A stretch of 22,314 bases of DNA, taken from IMG/VR virus record IMGVR_UViG_3300031576_000787, positions 1-22,314 of that record. One strand, given 5' to 3'. The notes below the pieces were generated by a model. That model saw only the letters and a program-made list of their open reading frames with translations, was not told the origin of the DNA and did no database searches. A program made the position numbers and the translations under genes. The stretch is from a virus. Shown here piece by piece: positions 6,525 to 15,006 of this stretch; within the stretch, counting starts at the first letter, position 1, and each line of letters opens with the position of its first letter.

Positions 6525-7985
6525 ATGGCCATCAGCTTCAACCAGATCCCGATCACGATCCGCACGCCGGGTCAATACATCGAGTTCGACAACACGAAGG
6601 CCGTCCAGGGCCTGCCGGCGGTGCCGAGCAAGATCCTGGTGATCGGCACGCGCCTCGCGGCCGGCTCGGTCGCGCAGGCGATCCCGAAGATGGTGCTGTC
6701 GGCGTCGCAGGCCGAAGACTTCTTCGGTCGCGGCTCGATGCTGTCGCACATGTTCCAGGCGCTCAAGAAAGCGAACCCGTACACCGAGGTGTGGGGCATC
6801 GCGCTCGACGAGAACGCGGCCGGCGCGAAAGCCACCGGCACGATCACCGTCGTCGGCCCGGCGACGGAGAGCGGCACGATCAACCTGCTGATCGCCAGCC
6901 GCTCCGTCCAGGTCGGCGTGACCTCGGGCGACGCGCAAAACGCCATCGCCACGGCGATCAACGCGGCGATCAACGCGAACACGGATCTGCCGGTGACCTC
7001 CGGCGCCGCCGCGAACGTGGTGACGCTGACCGCGCGCAGCAAGGGAACCTACGGCAACTTCGTCGACGTGCGCGAGAACTACTACTTCGGTGAGCGCACG
7101 CCGAAGGGCGTGGTCAACACGATCGTGGCGATGGCGGGCGGCACGACCAACCCGGTGCTCAACACCGCCATCGCGGCGATCGGCAACGAGCAGTACAACA
7201 CCGTGATCGTCGGCTACGAAGACGCGGCCAACCTCACCAGCCTGGAAACCGAGCTGAGCAACCGTTGGGGTCCGCTGCAGCAGAAGGAAGGCCAGGCGTT
7301 CACCGGCTTCGCCGGCACGCACGCCGCCGCCGTGACGCAGGGCGACTCGCGCAACAGCCCGTTCGTCACGATCGCGCACGTCGGCAAGGCGCCCACGCCC
7401 TGGTGGGAGTGGGCCGCGACCCTGGGCGCGGTCGATGCGTTCGAGCCCGACCCGGCGCGCCCGCGCCAGACGCTGCCGCTCACCGGCGCGCTGCCGCCCG
7501 CGCCGCAGGACCGCTACACGCGCGACGAGCGCGACATCCTGCTCAACCACGGCATCTCGACCTTCCTGGTCGATGCCGGCAGCGTGTGCATGATCGAACG
7601 CACCATCACCACCTACAAGACCAACGCCTTCGGCGTGCCCGACATCAGCTATCTCGACATCGAAACGATGCGCACGCTGGCCTACCTGCGCTATACGGTG
7701 CGCGCGCGCATCGCGCTGCGCTTCCCGCGCTGCAAGCTGGCGAACGACGGCACGCGCTTCGGCCCCGGCCAGGCGATCGTCACGCCGCTCACGATCCGCG
7801 CCGAGCTGTGCGCGCTCTTCCGCGAGTGGGAAGAGGTCGGCCTGGCGGAAGGCTTCGAGCAGTTCAAGGCCGACCTGATCGTCGAGCGCAATTTGACCGA
7901 CCCCAACCGCGTCGACGCGATTATCCCGCCCGACGTGGTCAACCAGTTCCGCGTGTTCGCGGGCAAAGTGCAGTTCCGGCTGTAA
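6525..7985 (+). CDS. Contractile tail sheath protein (Mu gpL-like)
   Basis: A 486-residue protein matching the Mu L sheath. It begins ISFNQIPITIRTPGQYIEFDNTKA and has PSKILVIGTRLA, a central domain with NPVLNTAIAAIGNEQYNTVIVGY, and the C-terminal sheath core with TYKTNAFGVPDISYLDIETMRT in two segments and NLTDPNRVDAIIPPDVVNQFRVFAGKVQF. The sheath contracts to drive the tube through the cell envelope. Length is typical for the family. The ribosome site AAGGAG overlaps the end of the DUF2635 gene. Confidence 0.96.
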   Translation: MAISFNQIPITIRTPGQYIEFDNTKAVQGLPAVPSKILVIGTRLAAGSVAQAIPKMVLSASQAEDFFGRGSMLSHMFQALKKANPYTEVWGIALDENAAGAKATGTITVVGPATESGTINLLIASRSVQVGVTSGDAQNAIATAINAAINANTDLPVTSGAAANVVTLTARSKGTYGNFVDVRENYYFGERTPKGVVNTIVAMAGGTTNPVLNTAIAAIGNEQYNTVIVGYEDAANLTSLETELSNRWGPLQQKEGQAFTGFAGTHAAAVTQGDSRNSPFVTIAHVGKAPTPWWEWAATLGAVDAFEPDPARPRQTLPLTGALPPAPQDRYTRDERDILLNHGISTFLVDAGSVCMIERTITTYKTNAFGVPDISYLDIETMRTLAYLRYTVRARIALRFPRCKLANDGTRFGPGQAIVTPLTIRAELCALFREWEEVGLAEGFEQFKADLIVERNLTDPNRVDAIIPPDVVNQFRVFAGKVQFRL

Positions 7986-7994
7986 GGAGAAACC

Positions 7995-8357
7995 GTGAGC
8001 CAGAGACTCGGAAAAGCGTTCATCAAGACCAACGGTGCGCTCCTGGAGACCTTGCCGGGCGCGAAGATCAACCTGGGCGGCATCAAGCGCACGCCGGTGA
8101 AAGGCGCGAACAGCGTGCACGGCTACTCGGAAGAGATCGAGACCGGCAAGGTCGAGTGCGAGATCTCCGTGAGCAAGGACACGAAGCTGATCGACTACGG
8201 GAAGATGAGCAACGTGTCGATCACCTTCGAGTGCGACACCGGGCAGACGTTCGTGATCAAGAACGCGTTCCTGACCGATCCGCCCGAGGCGACGGCGCAG
8301 GAAGGCGGCAAGGTGCCGCTCAAGTTCGAGGGCGATCCCGCCGACCAGGTGAACTGA
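7995..8357 (+). CDS. Tail tube protein (Mu gpM-like)
   Basis: A 120-residue protein matching the Mu M tube family: LGKAFIKTNGALLETLPGAKINLGG in two strands, a GYSEEIETGKVECEISV segment and a closing GGKVPLKFEGDPADQV. It polymerises into the inner tube within the sheath. It starts at GTG 7995 with AAGGAGA just upstream, ten bases after the sheath stop. Order sheath-tube-chaperone-tape measure is that of Mu. Confidence 0.93.
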   Translation: MSQRLGKAFIKTNGALLETLPGAKINLGGIKRTPVKGANSVHGYSEEIETGKVECEISVSKDTKLIDYGKMSNVSITFECDTGQTFVIKNAFLTDPPEATAQEGGKVPLKFEGDPADQVN

Positions 8358-8367
8358 GCGCGCCTCC

Positions 8368-8547
8368 ATGATCGAGGTGCTCAAGGTGACCGCGACAGGC
8401 GGTCGCCAGTTTTTCAGCAAGCGCCATGACGTCACGCAGATGATGGAGAGCGTGCCGAGCTGGCAGCGCATCGAGCGCGTCAACATGACCGAGCAGCAAT
8501 TCCGCGAGCTGCCCGAGACCCACAGCAAGGCGGAAATTCTCAAGTAA
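8368..8547 (+). CDS. Small protein of unknown function between tube and chaperone genes
   Basis: A 59-residue frame starting at ATG 8368: MIEVLKVTATGGRQFFSKRHD, then MMESVPSWQRIERVNMTEQQFRELPETHS in two short helices. Codon positions are G/C-rich at the third base as in neighbours, and it fills the gap between tube and chaperone almost exactly. The ribosome site is poor, so coupling to the tube gene is possible. I do not recognise a family. Confidence 0.55.
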   Translation: MIEVLKVTATGGRQFFSKRHDVTQMMESVPSWQRIERVNMTEQQFRELPETHSKAEILK

Positions 8548-8559
8548 AGGGCAACGCCG

Positions 8560-8847
8560 ATGGATCGCTTCACCCACAAGCTGAAGAAACCGCTGGTGCT
8601 CAAGAATGCCGAGGGCGCCGAGATCGAGACGATCACCGAGCTGAAGCTGCGCGAGCTGGTGGGCGGCGACGCCGACCGTATCACCGCGACCGCGCCGGTG
8701 CCGATCCTGGTGCAGATGGTCGGCGCTGCCTCGGATCTGCCGCCGTCCACCGTGGCCAAAATTCCCCTCTTCGACATGATTGCAGCGGGCGAGGCCGCTG
8801 CCAAAGCGGGTTTTTTCGGCGATATCCCGGCAACCCTCACGAAGTAA
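8560..8847 (+). CDS. Tail assembly chaperone, short form (Mu gp41-like)
   Basis: A 95-residue protein of the phage tail-assembly (gp41) family: KLKKPLVLKNAEGAEIETITELKLRELVGGDADRI in successive strands and helices, then a C-terminal IPLFDMIAAGEAAAKAGFFG. It helps the tube polymerise around the tape measure. Starts at ATG 8560 with AAAGGG nine bases upstream. Near its end it contains the heptamer GGGTTTT in the reading phase G GGT TTT, allowing ribosomes to move to the -1 frame. Confidence 0.87.
   Translation: MDRFTHKLKKPLVLKNAEGAEIETITELKLRELVGGDADRITATAPVPILVQMVGAASDLPPSTVAKIPLFDMIAAGEAAAKAGFFGDIPATLTK
8808..8814 (+). promoter_or_regulatory. Programmed -1 ribosomal frameshift site GGGTTTT
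   Basis: The heptamer fits X XXY YYZ exactly in the zero frame (codons GCG GGT TTT TTC). After a one-base backward slip the -1 frame is open from 8814 to the TAG at 8964-8966 and codes for a GpE-like extension. Such frameshifts in tail chaperone genes are widely conserved in tailed phages including Mu. No strong downstream stem is obvious. Confidence 0.85.
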
Positions 8848-8966
8848 AGGCGGATCTCGCCTACACGTTCCACTTCCAGCCCTCCGAGCTGGACCGGCTG
8901 ACCTGGCCGCAACTGATGGACTGGCACGCGCAAGCGCGCAGGATCAATGAGCGCCTTAAGGCTTAG
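8814..8966 (+). CDS. -1 frameshift extension of tail assembly chaperone (GpE-like)
   Basis: This segment has no start of its own that would explain its full length. Read in the -1 frame from the slip at 8814 it adds 50 residues: a short linker, then ADLAYTFHFQPSELDRLTW and PQLMDWHAQARRINE. The pattern (Asp-Leu-Ala..Phe-His-Phe..Pro-Ser-Glu-Leu, then Leu.Trp..Ala) is that of GpE-type tail assembly proteins. The fusion protein would have about 135 residues: 85 from the short form plus 50. Its last 20 nt overlap the tape-measure start, which fits the usual layout of these chaperone pairs. Confidence 0.83.
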   Translation, partial: FRRYPGNPHEVKADLAYTFHFQPSELDRLTWPQLMDWHAQARRINERLKA

Positions 8967-10587
8967 CTTCATCATCGAAGCGATCGACCGCGCCACCGCC
9001 CCGGTGCGCGCGGTCAATCAGCGCATCGAGAAAGTGACCGAGCCGATCCGCAAGATCCGCGCGTCGGTGAACTCGCTGGTGCGCGAGAGCGGCCTGACCA
9101 GGCTCGCCGACCAGGCCAAGGTGGTCGGCGAGAAGTTCGAGGGCGTCAAGTCGTCGATCCTCAGCATCGGCGCTGCCGGCCTGGTCGCTGCGGCCGGCGC
9201 TGCGGCCGTGTGGTTGCCGATGAAGCACGTGATCGACCAGGGCAGCAGGATCAACGACACCGCCGAGATGCTCGGCGTCTCGGCGCGCGACTTCCAGCGG
9301 CTCGCCTACGCGCTCACGCTGGACGGTTCGAGCGCCGAGGATGCGGCCACGGCGCTGCGCTTCATGCAGAAGAACGCCGTCGATGCGCTCACCGGCAGCA
9401 AGGAGATGACCACCTGGTTCCGGCGCGCCGGCATGTCGGCCGACTTCCTGAAGAAGAACCTGAACGACCCGATCGCGATGGTGCACAAGATGTCGGACGC
9501 GATGGCGAAGAACCTCTCGCCCGCGCAGCGCATCGCGCTGATGCAGGCGCTGCTTGGCCGGGGCGGCGCGCGTCTGGTGCAGACGCTGTCGCAGGGGTCC
9601 GCTGCGCTGAACAAGTTCGGCGACGAGGCCGAGCGCCTGGGCGCGGTGATGGACGACAAGACCGTGTCGGCGATGGACGCCGTGGGCGACATGCTCACGC
9701 GTATGGACCGCGCCCTGGGCGGCGTCATGACGGTGGTGACGACGGCGGCACTGCCGGCCATCACCAGGATCGCCACGGGGGTCACCGAGTGGGCCGTCGC
9801 CAACCGCGCGCTGATCGCCACGCGCGTGACGGAGTTCGTTGAACGCCTGGTCAAGAATCTCCCGCATATCGTCGAAGTGGCGACGCAGATCGCCAGCGCC
9901 GTGGGCAGCGCGATCACGCGCGCCGACGCGCTCGCCCAGGCGATCGGCGGTTGGGAGAACGTCTTCAAGGCCATCGCCATCGTGCAGGGAATACAGCTCG
10001 CCGCAACGCTCTACCAGCTCGGCGCGGCCATCCTTGCTTTGATTCCTCCGATCGTCTCGTTCGGCATTGCGCTCATGGCAACGCCGGTCGGCTGGTTCAT
10101 CGGCGCCGTCGCGCTTCTGGCCGGCGCAGCGTTCCTGATCTACAAGAACTGGGGTCCGATCAGCGAGTTCTTCACCGATCTCTGGCGAGGCATCGTCGGC
10201 GCGGCGACCAGCAGCATCGAGTTCATCATGGACAAGGTCAATTCGATCGTCGCGTTCGTCAAAGACGTGATCCTGAAGCTCGACGCGATCACGCCGGAGT
10301 GGGTGAAGAAGTGGACGCTGCCGGGCGCGGTGCTCTCGGCCGCCGCCAACGCCGTGCGCCCCGCCGCCGCCGCCAACGCCGTGCGCCCCGCCGCCGCCGC
10401 CAACGCCGTGCGCCCCGCTGTGCCGTCGGCGTTGCCTGGCAGAGCCGGCGCGGGCCGGGCGGACGTCGGCGGCACGATCAACATCAAGATCGACCAGGAC
10501 GGCCGCGCGCGCGTCGCATCGATGCGCAGCGACAATCCCGGCGTTGATTACGACGTCGATACCGGCGTGTACCTGCCAACTTACTGA
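8947..10587 (+). CDS. Tail tape measure protein
   Basis: A 546-residue protein in the tape-measure position. The N-terminus (LSFIIEAIDRATAPVRAVN) and the helical, Ala-rich body with 'INDTAEMLGVSARDFQRLAY' are typical of Mu-like tape measures. Hydrophobic segments lie near residues 70-92 and 348-398 (ILALIPPIVSFGIALMATP, WFIGAVALLAGAAFLIY) and may insert into the host membrane on DNA entry. It is short, implying a short tail by the usual length rule. Near residues 465-491 a nine-residue unit NAVRPAAAA repeats three times. The ATG at 8947 follows AGGA and overlaps the frameshifted chaperone frame; the stop overlaps the next start as TGATG. Confidence 0.92.
   Translation: MSALRLSFIIEAIDRATAPVRAVNQRIEKVTEPIRKIRASVNSLVRESGLTRLADQAKVVGEKFEGVKSSILSIGAAGLVAAAGAAAVWLPMKHVIDQGSRINDTAEMLGVSARDFQRLAYALTLDGSSAEDAATALRFMQKNAVDALTGSKEMTTWFRRAGMSADFLKKNLNDPIAMVHKMSDAMAKNLSPAQRIALMQALLGRGGARLVQTLSQGSAALNKFGDEAERLGAVMDDKTVSAMDAVGDMLTRMDRALGGVMTVVTTAALPAITRIATGVTEWAVANRALIATRVTEFVERLVKNLPHIVEVATQIASAVGSAITRADALAQAIGGWENVFKAIAIVQGIQLAATLYQLGAAILALIPPIVSFGIALMATPVGWFIGAVALLAGAAFLIYKNWGPISEFFTDLWRGIVGAATSSIEFIMDKVNSIVAFVKDVILKLDAITPEWVKKWTLPGAVLSAAANAVRPAAAANAVRPAAAANAVRPAVPSALPGRAGAGRADVGGTINIKIDQDGRARVASMRSDNPGVDYDVDTGVYLPTY
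10339..10419 (+). repeat. Three tandem 27-bp repeats in the tape-measure gene
   Basis: Three head-to-tail 27-bp units at 10339-10365, 10366-10392 and 10393-10419; the visible difference is the final codon (GCC versus GCT). Each codes for three Ala and NAVRPA. The period is a multiple of three, so copy-number change keeps the frame and alters only the linker length. Confidence 0.95.
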
Positions 10588-11846
10588 TGAGCTGGCGCGA
10601 CAAACTCCGCAAGGCGTCGTTCCGGGGCGTCGAGTTCCTGACCCTGGAGCACGGCGGCGAGTTCGGCCGGCGCTCGGTAACGCACGAGTACCCGCTGCGC
10701 GACAAACCCTATGTCGAGGATCTCGGCCGCAAGGCACGCACGATCTCGATTGAGGCGTTCGTGCTGGCGACGGCCGCGAACGGCTTCACCTACATCCCCG
10801 GCCGCGACGCGCTGATCGCAGCGATCGAGCAGAGCGGCCCCGGCGTGCTCGTGCACCCGACCCTGGGCGAGCTGCGCGTATCGGTGACGGACTGCAGGCT
10901 CAGCGAGAAAACAACCGAAGGCGGCTTGGCGCGCTTCGCGCTCTCGTTCGTCGAGAGCGGCGAGGTGACGTTCCCGAACGCGTCGGCCAACACGCCCGCC
11001 ATCGTCAACTCGCGCGCGGACGCTGCCGAGGCGTCGATCACCGAAGACTTCAGCAAGAAGTTCAACGTCAAGGCGCTGCCCGCGTTCGTATCCGACTCCG
11101 CGATTGGCACGCTGACCAGCGCCACGTCGCTGATGGGGAACCTGCCGAAGCTGGTGCCGATGGCCAAGGATGCGCTGGCTGACTTCCTGCCGGGTCTGAG
11201 CACCCTGACGGCCAGCTTGCCCTCGCTGATCCAGGTGCCCGGCCAGCTCGCGCAGAACCTGCTCTCGCAGATCGGCGCCGTGCGCGGCCTTGCTGCCAAT
11301 CCGCTGGAGCTGTTCGGCGTGAGCGCCCGCGATCCGATGAACGACCTGAAGATGCTGCGCAAGCTGTTCGACTTCGGCTCACCTGGCACTTCGACGGCCG
11401 TGGCCAGCGTGCCGCAGACGACGCCTTCGCGCATTCAGCAGGCGGCGAACCAGCAGGCCATCACCGATCTGGTGCAGCGCGCGGCCGTGGTCTCCGCCGT
11501 GAGGGCGACCAGCGAGAAGGATTTCACCGTGTTCCAGGACGCGGCCTCGGTGCGCTCCGAGCTGGCCGATCGCCTGGACGACCTGATGCTGAGCGCGTCC
11601 GACGACGACGTCTACCGCTCGCTCGTGGATCTGCGCACGGCGATGGTCAGCGACCTCACGGCGCGCGGCGCGGACCTCGCGCGCCTGGTGAGCTACACGC
11701 CGGCCGGCACGCTGCCGGCCCTCACCATTGCCTACGATCTATACGGCGACGCGTTGCGCGACGCGGACATTGTGGTGCGCAACCGCGTGGCCTATCCCGG
11801 CTTCATCATGGGCGGCCGCCCCCTGCAGGTGCTCGCAGATGCCTGA
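10587..11846 (+). CDS. DNA circularisation / baseplate-hub protein (Mu gpN-like)
   Basis: A 419-residue protein matching the Mu N 'DNA circularisation' family at its N-terminus: WRDKLRKASFRGVEFLTLEHGGEFGRR split over the start, then VTHEYPLRDKPYVEDLGRKARTISIEAFV, and LVHPTLGELRVSVTDC. Family knowledge places gpN-type proteins at the tail hub, and the older name comes from DNA found circularised by it after injection. The C-terminal half (after residue 140) is variable and helical. Starts at ATG 10587 using the last base of the tape-measure stop; its own stop overlaps the gpP gene. Confidence 0.9.
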   Translation: MSWRDKLRKASFRGVEFLTLEHGGEFGRRSVTHEYPLRDKPYVEDLGRKARTISIEAFVLATAANGFTYIPGRDALIAAIEQSGPGVLVHPTLGELRVSVTDCRLSEKTTEGGLARFALSFVESGEVTFPNASANTPAIVNSRADAAEASITEDFSKKFNVKALPAFVSDSAIGTLTSATSLMGNLPKLVPMAKDALADFLPGLSTLTASLPSLIQVPGQLAQNLLSQIGAVRGLAANPLELFGVSARDPMNDLKMLRKLFDFGSPGTSTAVASVPQTTPSRIQQAANQQAITDLVQRAAVVSAVRATSEKDFTVFQDAASVRSELADRLDDLMLSASDDDVYRSLVDLRTAMVSDLTARGADLARLVSYTPAGTLPALTIAYDLYGDALRDADIVVRNRVAYPGFIMGGRPLQVLADA

Positions 11847-12936
11847 AGTGAAGCTGACCGTCAACGGCATAGATTACGGCGGCTGGAAGTCGATGCGCCT
11901 GGCGCGCGGCATCGAGCAGCTCGCCGGCACGTTCGAGCTGACGGTGTCAGAACTGTGGCCGGGCCAGCAGATCATCAAGAACGTCGCGCCGGGGGATACC
12001 TGCACGGTGACGCTCGACGGCACGATCGTGATCACCGGCTACGTGGACGACGTTGGCGTCGATTACGGCAAGGAGTCGCACGACGTCTCGGTGCGCGGCC
12101 GTGATGCGACCGGCGACCTGGTCGACTGCTCGGCGATCCACAAGAGCGGGAAGTGGGCGAAGGCCAAGGCCGAGACCATCGCCGCGGATCTGTGCGCGCC
12201 GTTCAAGATCGCGGTGCGCAGCGAGGTCGAGACCGGCGTCGCCATCGAGTGGAACATCCAGGAGGGCGAATCAGCGCACGAGTGCCTGGACCGACTGGCC
12301 AAGTCCAAAGGCGTGCTCCTGGTCAGCGACGGCAAGGGCGGGCTGGTGATCACGCGCGCCGCGAAGGGCGGGCGCGTCGGGACGATGATCGAACGCGGCG
12401 TGAACATCCTTTCGGGACAGCTTCAACTGTCGTTCAAGGATCGGTTCAGCAAGATCATCCTGAAGGGCCAGAGCGCGAGCAACGACAACCTGTGGGGCGA
12501 CGCGACCAGGCTGAAGGCCGAGGTCACCGACGCCATGATCGCGCGCTACCGGCCGCTGATCGTGATCGCCGAGGATCTGGCGGATGGCGCGGGCCTCAAG
12601 CGCCGCGCGCTGTGGGAAGCGAACGTGCGATCGGGGAAGTCCGCGCAGATCGTTACCAGGCTGCAGGGCTGGAGCCATCCCGGCGGGCTGTGGCAACCGA
12701 ACACGGTGGTGCACATCAAAGACCCCTGGGTGCGCACCGACGCGGATCTGCTGATCAAGGGCGTCACATCCTTCCTGGACGAGAGCGGCGCCATCACCGA
12801 GCTGCAGCTCGTGCTGCCGCAGGCGTTCGACCTGATCCCGATGCCGAAGAAGAAGGCCGACCCCTGGGAGATGCTCGGCAAGCAGCAGGCTGAGATTGAC
12901 AAGCTGAAGCGCGACGCGGAGAAGAAGGCCAAATGA
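11839..12936 (+). CDS. Baseplate hub protein (Mu gpP / gp44-like)
   Basis: A 365-residue protein, Mu P / late-control-D-like hub. Recognisable parts are VKLTVNGIDYGGWKSMRLARGIEQLAGTF in two strands, VTLDGTIVITGYVDDVGVDYG, and the classic hub pattern KAETIAADLCAPFKI and WNIQEGESAHECLDRLAKSKGVLL. The C-terminus is a charged Lys/Glu tail. The frame is open further upstream, but the start chosen is ATG 11839, because the family begins with the 'MPEVKLTVNG' strand; it overlaps the gpN stop by 8 nt. Confidence 0.91.
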   Translation: MPEVKLTVNGIDYGGWKSMRLARGIEQLAGTFELTVSELWPGQQIIKNVAPGDTCTVTLDGTIVITGYVDDVGVDYGKESHDVSVRGRDATGDLVDCSAIHKSGKWAKAKAETIAADLCAPFKIAVRSEVETGVAIEWNIQEGESAHECLDRLAKSKGVLLVSDGKGGLVITRAAKGGRVGTMIERGVNILSGQLQLSFKDRFSKIILKGQSASNDNLWGDATRLKAEVTDAMIARYRPLIVIAEDLADGAGLKRRALWEANVRSGKSAQIVTRLQGWSHPGGLWQPNTVVHIKDPWVRTDADLLIKGVTSFLDESGAITELQLVLPQAFDLIPMPKKKADPWEMLGKQQAEIDKLKRDAEKKAK

Positions 12937-13499
12937 ACGTCGATCGCATGGTGCGCAAACTGATCGGGCCGCTTCAGCGGCGCATTGCGCTGTCGATTGG
13001 TCGCTGCGTCGTGAAACTGGTCAACGACGCGACCCTGATGCAGGGCGTGCAGATCACGCTGCTGGCCGATGAAGCGCGCGACAACGTCGAGCGCATGCAG
13101 GAATACGGCTTCACGTCGGTGCCGCTACCCGGCGCCGAGGCGCTTGCCGTTGCCGTGGGCGGCACGCGCAATCACGTCGTCGTGATCAAGTGCGAAGACC
13201 GGCGCTACCGCCTGACCGGCCTGCAGGGCGGCGAGGTCGCGATCTATGACGACCTCGGGACCAAGATCGTGCTCAAGCGCGGCAACGTGATCGAGGCGAC
13301 CGCCGCGACGCGGATCGACCTGATCACGCCGCTCACGCATTCGAGCGGCAATCTGAAAGTGGACGGCAACATCGTCGCGGACGGCGATATCTCCGATCAC
13401 ACCAACAAGAGCATGTTGGGCATGCGGACCGTTTACAACGGCCACACGCACAACGATCCGCAGGGCGGCGCGGTCGGCGTGCCCAACCAGGCGATGTGA
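12933..13499 (+). CDS. Baseplate spike protein (Mu gp45-like)
   Basis: A 188-residue protein of the gp45 family, the membrane-piercing spike under the hub. It has an N-terminal OB-like region (VKLVNDATLMQGVQITLLAD) and a 'EYGFTSVPLPGAEALAVAVGG' stretch. The C-terminal beta-helical tip has the motif YNGHTHN around residues 168-174. In this family the His-x-His pair binds a metal ion at the tip. Starts with ATGA overlap to the gpP gene; ends one base before gp46. Confidence 0.93.
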   Translation: MNVDRMVRKLIGPLQRRIALSIGRCVVKLVNDATLMQGVQITLLADEARDNVERMQEYGFTSVPLPGAEALAVAVGGTRNHVVVIKCEDRRYRLTGLQGGEVAIYDDLGTKIVLKRGNVIEATAATRIDLITPLTHSSGNLKVDGNIVADGDISDHTNKSMLGMRTVYNGHTHNDPQGGAVGVPNQAM

Positions 13500-13500
13500 C

Positions 13501-13947
13501 GTGAGCGACGTCCGCACCGTCTTCGTCGACTTTGCCGGCGACCTACAGATCAGCGGGCCGAGTCTCGAGAACGATGACGGCCTTGAGACGGCCGTGGTGA
13601 TCTCCCTTTTCACCGACCGCCGCGCGAAGCCGGGCGACCCGCTGCCGGATGGCGTGCTCAACCGGCGCGGCTGGTGGGGCGACAGTTTCCCGAGCGCGGC
13701 GGGCGATCAGATCGGCTCGCGCCTGTGGATGCTCGCCAGGGAAAAGCAGCTCCCCTCCGTCGTCGCGCGCGCCCGCGAGTACGCGCTGGAAGCCCTGCAG
13801 TGGCTGATCGAAGACGGCATTGCGCGCGAAGTAAATGTGATCGCCGAAGTGGTGCGCGACGGCGTGCTCGGCCTGGGCATCGACATCGTGCGCTCGGATC
13901 AGCCGGTCGCGAAGTTCCGCTTCGACAGCTTCTGGAAGGGAAATTAA
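13501..13947 (+). CDS. Baseplate wedge protein (Mu gp46-like)
   Basis: A 148-residue protein of the gp46 family, the small wedge subunit related to T4 gp25. Signature parts are DGLETAVVISLFTDRRAKPGD in one run, RRGWWGDSFP and GSRLWML, followed by a helical ALEALQWLIEDGIA. It starts at GTG 13501, one base after the spike stop, and ends directly at the gp47 start. Confidence 0.92.
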   Translation: MSDVRTVFVDFAGDLQISGPSLENDDGLETAVVISLFTDRRAKPGDPLPDGVLNRRGWWGDSFPSAAGDQIGSRLWMLAREKQLPSVVARAREYALEALQWLIEDGIAREVNVIAEVVRDGVLGLGIDIVRSDQPVAKFRFDSFWKGN

Positions 13948-15006
13948 ATGACAGGGTTTGTGAGACCGACGCTTCAGGAGCTGGTGGACCGCGCGGCCGG
14001 CGACATCCAGGCGCGCCTGCCAGGCACCGACGCCAGGCTGCGCAGATCGAACCTCGAAGTGCTGTCGCGCGTGCATTCCGGGGCCGTGCACGGCCTCTAC
14101 GGGCGCCTGGACTTCCTGTCGCAGCAGATCCTGCCCGACACGGCCGAGAGCAGCTACCTGGAGCGCGAGGCGGGCGTGTGGGGCGTGCCGCGCCTGGCCG
14201 CCGTTAAAGCCACCGGCAACGTCACGATCACCGGCAACAACGGCGCGATCGTGCCGATCGGCACGACGCTGCAGCGATCGGACGGCGCGGAGTTCACCAC
14301 CGACGCCGAAGTCACGATCGTCGCCGGCACGGCGACGGCCGTGGTGACCGCCAGCGTGGCCGGCGCGGACGGCAACACCGCGCAGAATTCGCAGCTCGCC
14401 TTCAGCTCTCCGATCGTGGGCATCAACGGCAACGCGGTCGTCGCGGCCGGCGATCTTTCGCAGGGCGCGGATTCGGAATCCGACGACAGCCTGCGTGCCC
14501 GCCTGATCGATCGCATTCAGCAGCCGCCGCACGGCGGCGCTTCGTTCGACTACGTGACTTGGGCGAAGGAGATCGGCGGCGTCACGCGCGCCTGGATCTA
14601 CGCGGGCGAGCTTGGCGCCGGCACGGTGACCGTGCGCTTCGTGCGCGATGACGACGTGGCGAGCATCATCCCGGATGCCGGTGAAGTGGCGGCGGTGCAG
14701 GCATACATCGACGCGCGCCGGCCGGTGACCGCGAATGTCACGGTAGTCGCGCCGGTCGCCGTGCCGCTCAACTTCACCATCCAGCTCACACCGAACAGCG
14801 TGGCCGTCAAGGACGCGGTGACGGCCGAGCTGCAGGATCTCCTGCGCCGCGAGGCGCAGCCCGGCGGCACGCTGCTGCTGTCGCACATCCAGGAGGCCAT
14901 CAGCATCGGGGCGGGGGAGACCGACCACATCACCACCGTGCCGGCCGCGAACGTGGTGCGGGCCACCGGCGAGATCTCCACGTTCGGGGTAATCACATGG
15001 GCCTGA
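13948..15006 (+). CDS. Baseplate J-like protein (Mu gp47-like)
   Basis: A 352-residue baseplate J / gp47 wedge protein. It shows PTLQELVDRAAGDIQARLPG, then SYLEREAGVWGVPRLAAVKA, and the J core with GADSESDDSLRARLIDRIQQ followed by PHGGASFDYVTWAKEIGGVTR in adjacent segments. It forms the wedge that links the hub to the sheath. ATG 13948 abuts the gp46 stop. Its last 10 nt overlap the ATG at 14997 of the next frame. Confidence 0.95.
   Translation: MTGFVRPTLQELVDRAAGDIQARLPGTDARLRRSNLEVLSRVHSGAVHGLYGRLDFLSQQILPDTAESSYLEREAGVWGVPRLAAVKATGNVTITGNNGAIVPIGTTLQRSDGAEFTTDAEVTIVAGTATAVVTASVAGADGNTAQNSQLAFSSPIVGINGNAVVAAGDLSQGADSESDDSLRARLIDRIQQPPHGGASFDYVTWAKEIGGVTRAWIYAGELGAGTVTVRFVRDDDVASIIPDAGEVAAVQAYIDARRPVTANVTVVAPVAVPLNFTIQLTPNSVAVKDAVTAELQDLLRREAQPGGTLLLSHIQEAISIGAGETDHITTVPAANVVRATGEISTFGVITWA

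Noticed and set aside
6159-9017. A 952-codon leftward open frame opposite gp37, sheath, tube and chaperone genes
   Set aside because: It is rich in Arg, His, Ala and Asp from antisense reading of G+C-rich codons, has no family pattern, and overlaps firmly identified genes. The same applies to other long antisense frames such as 1285-2454, 2895-3860, 4949-6337, 8956-10737 and 13543-15114.
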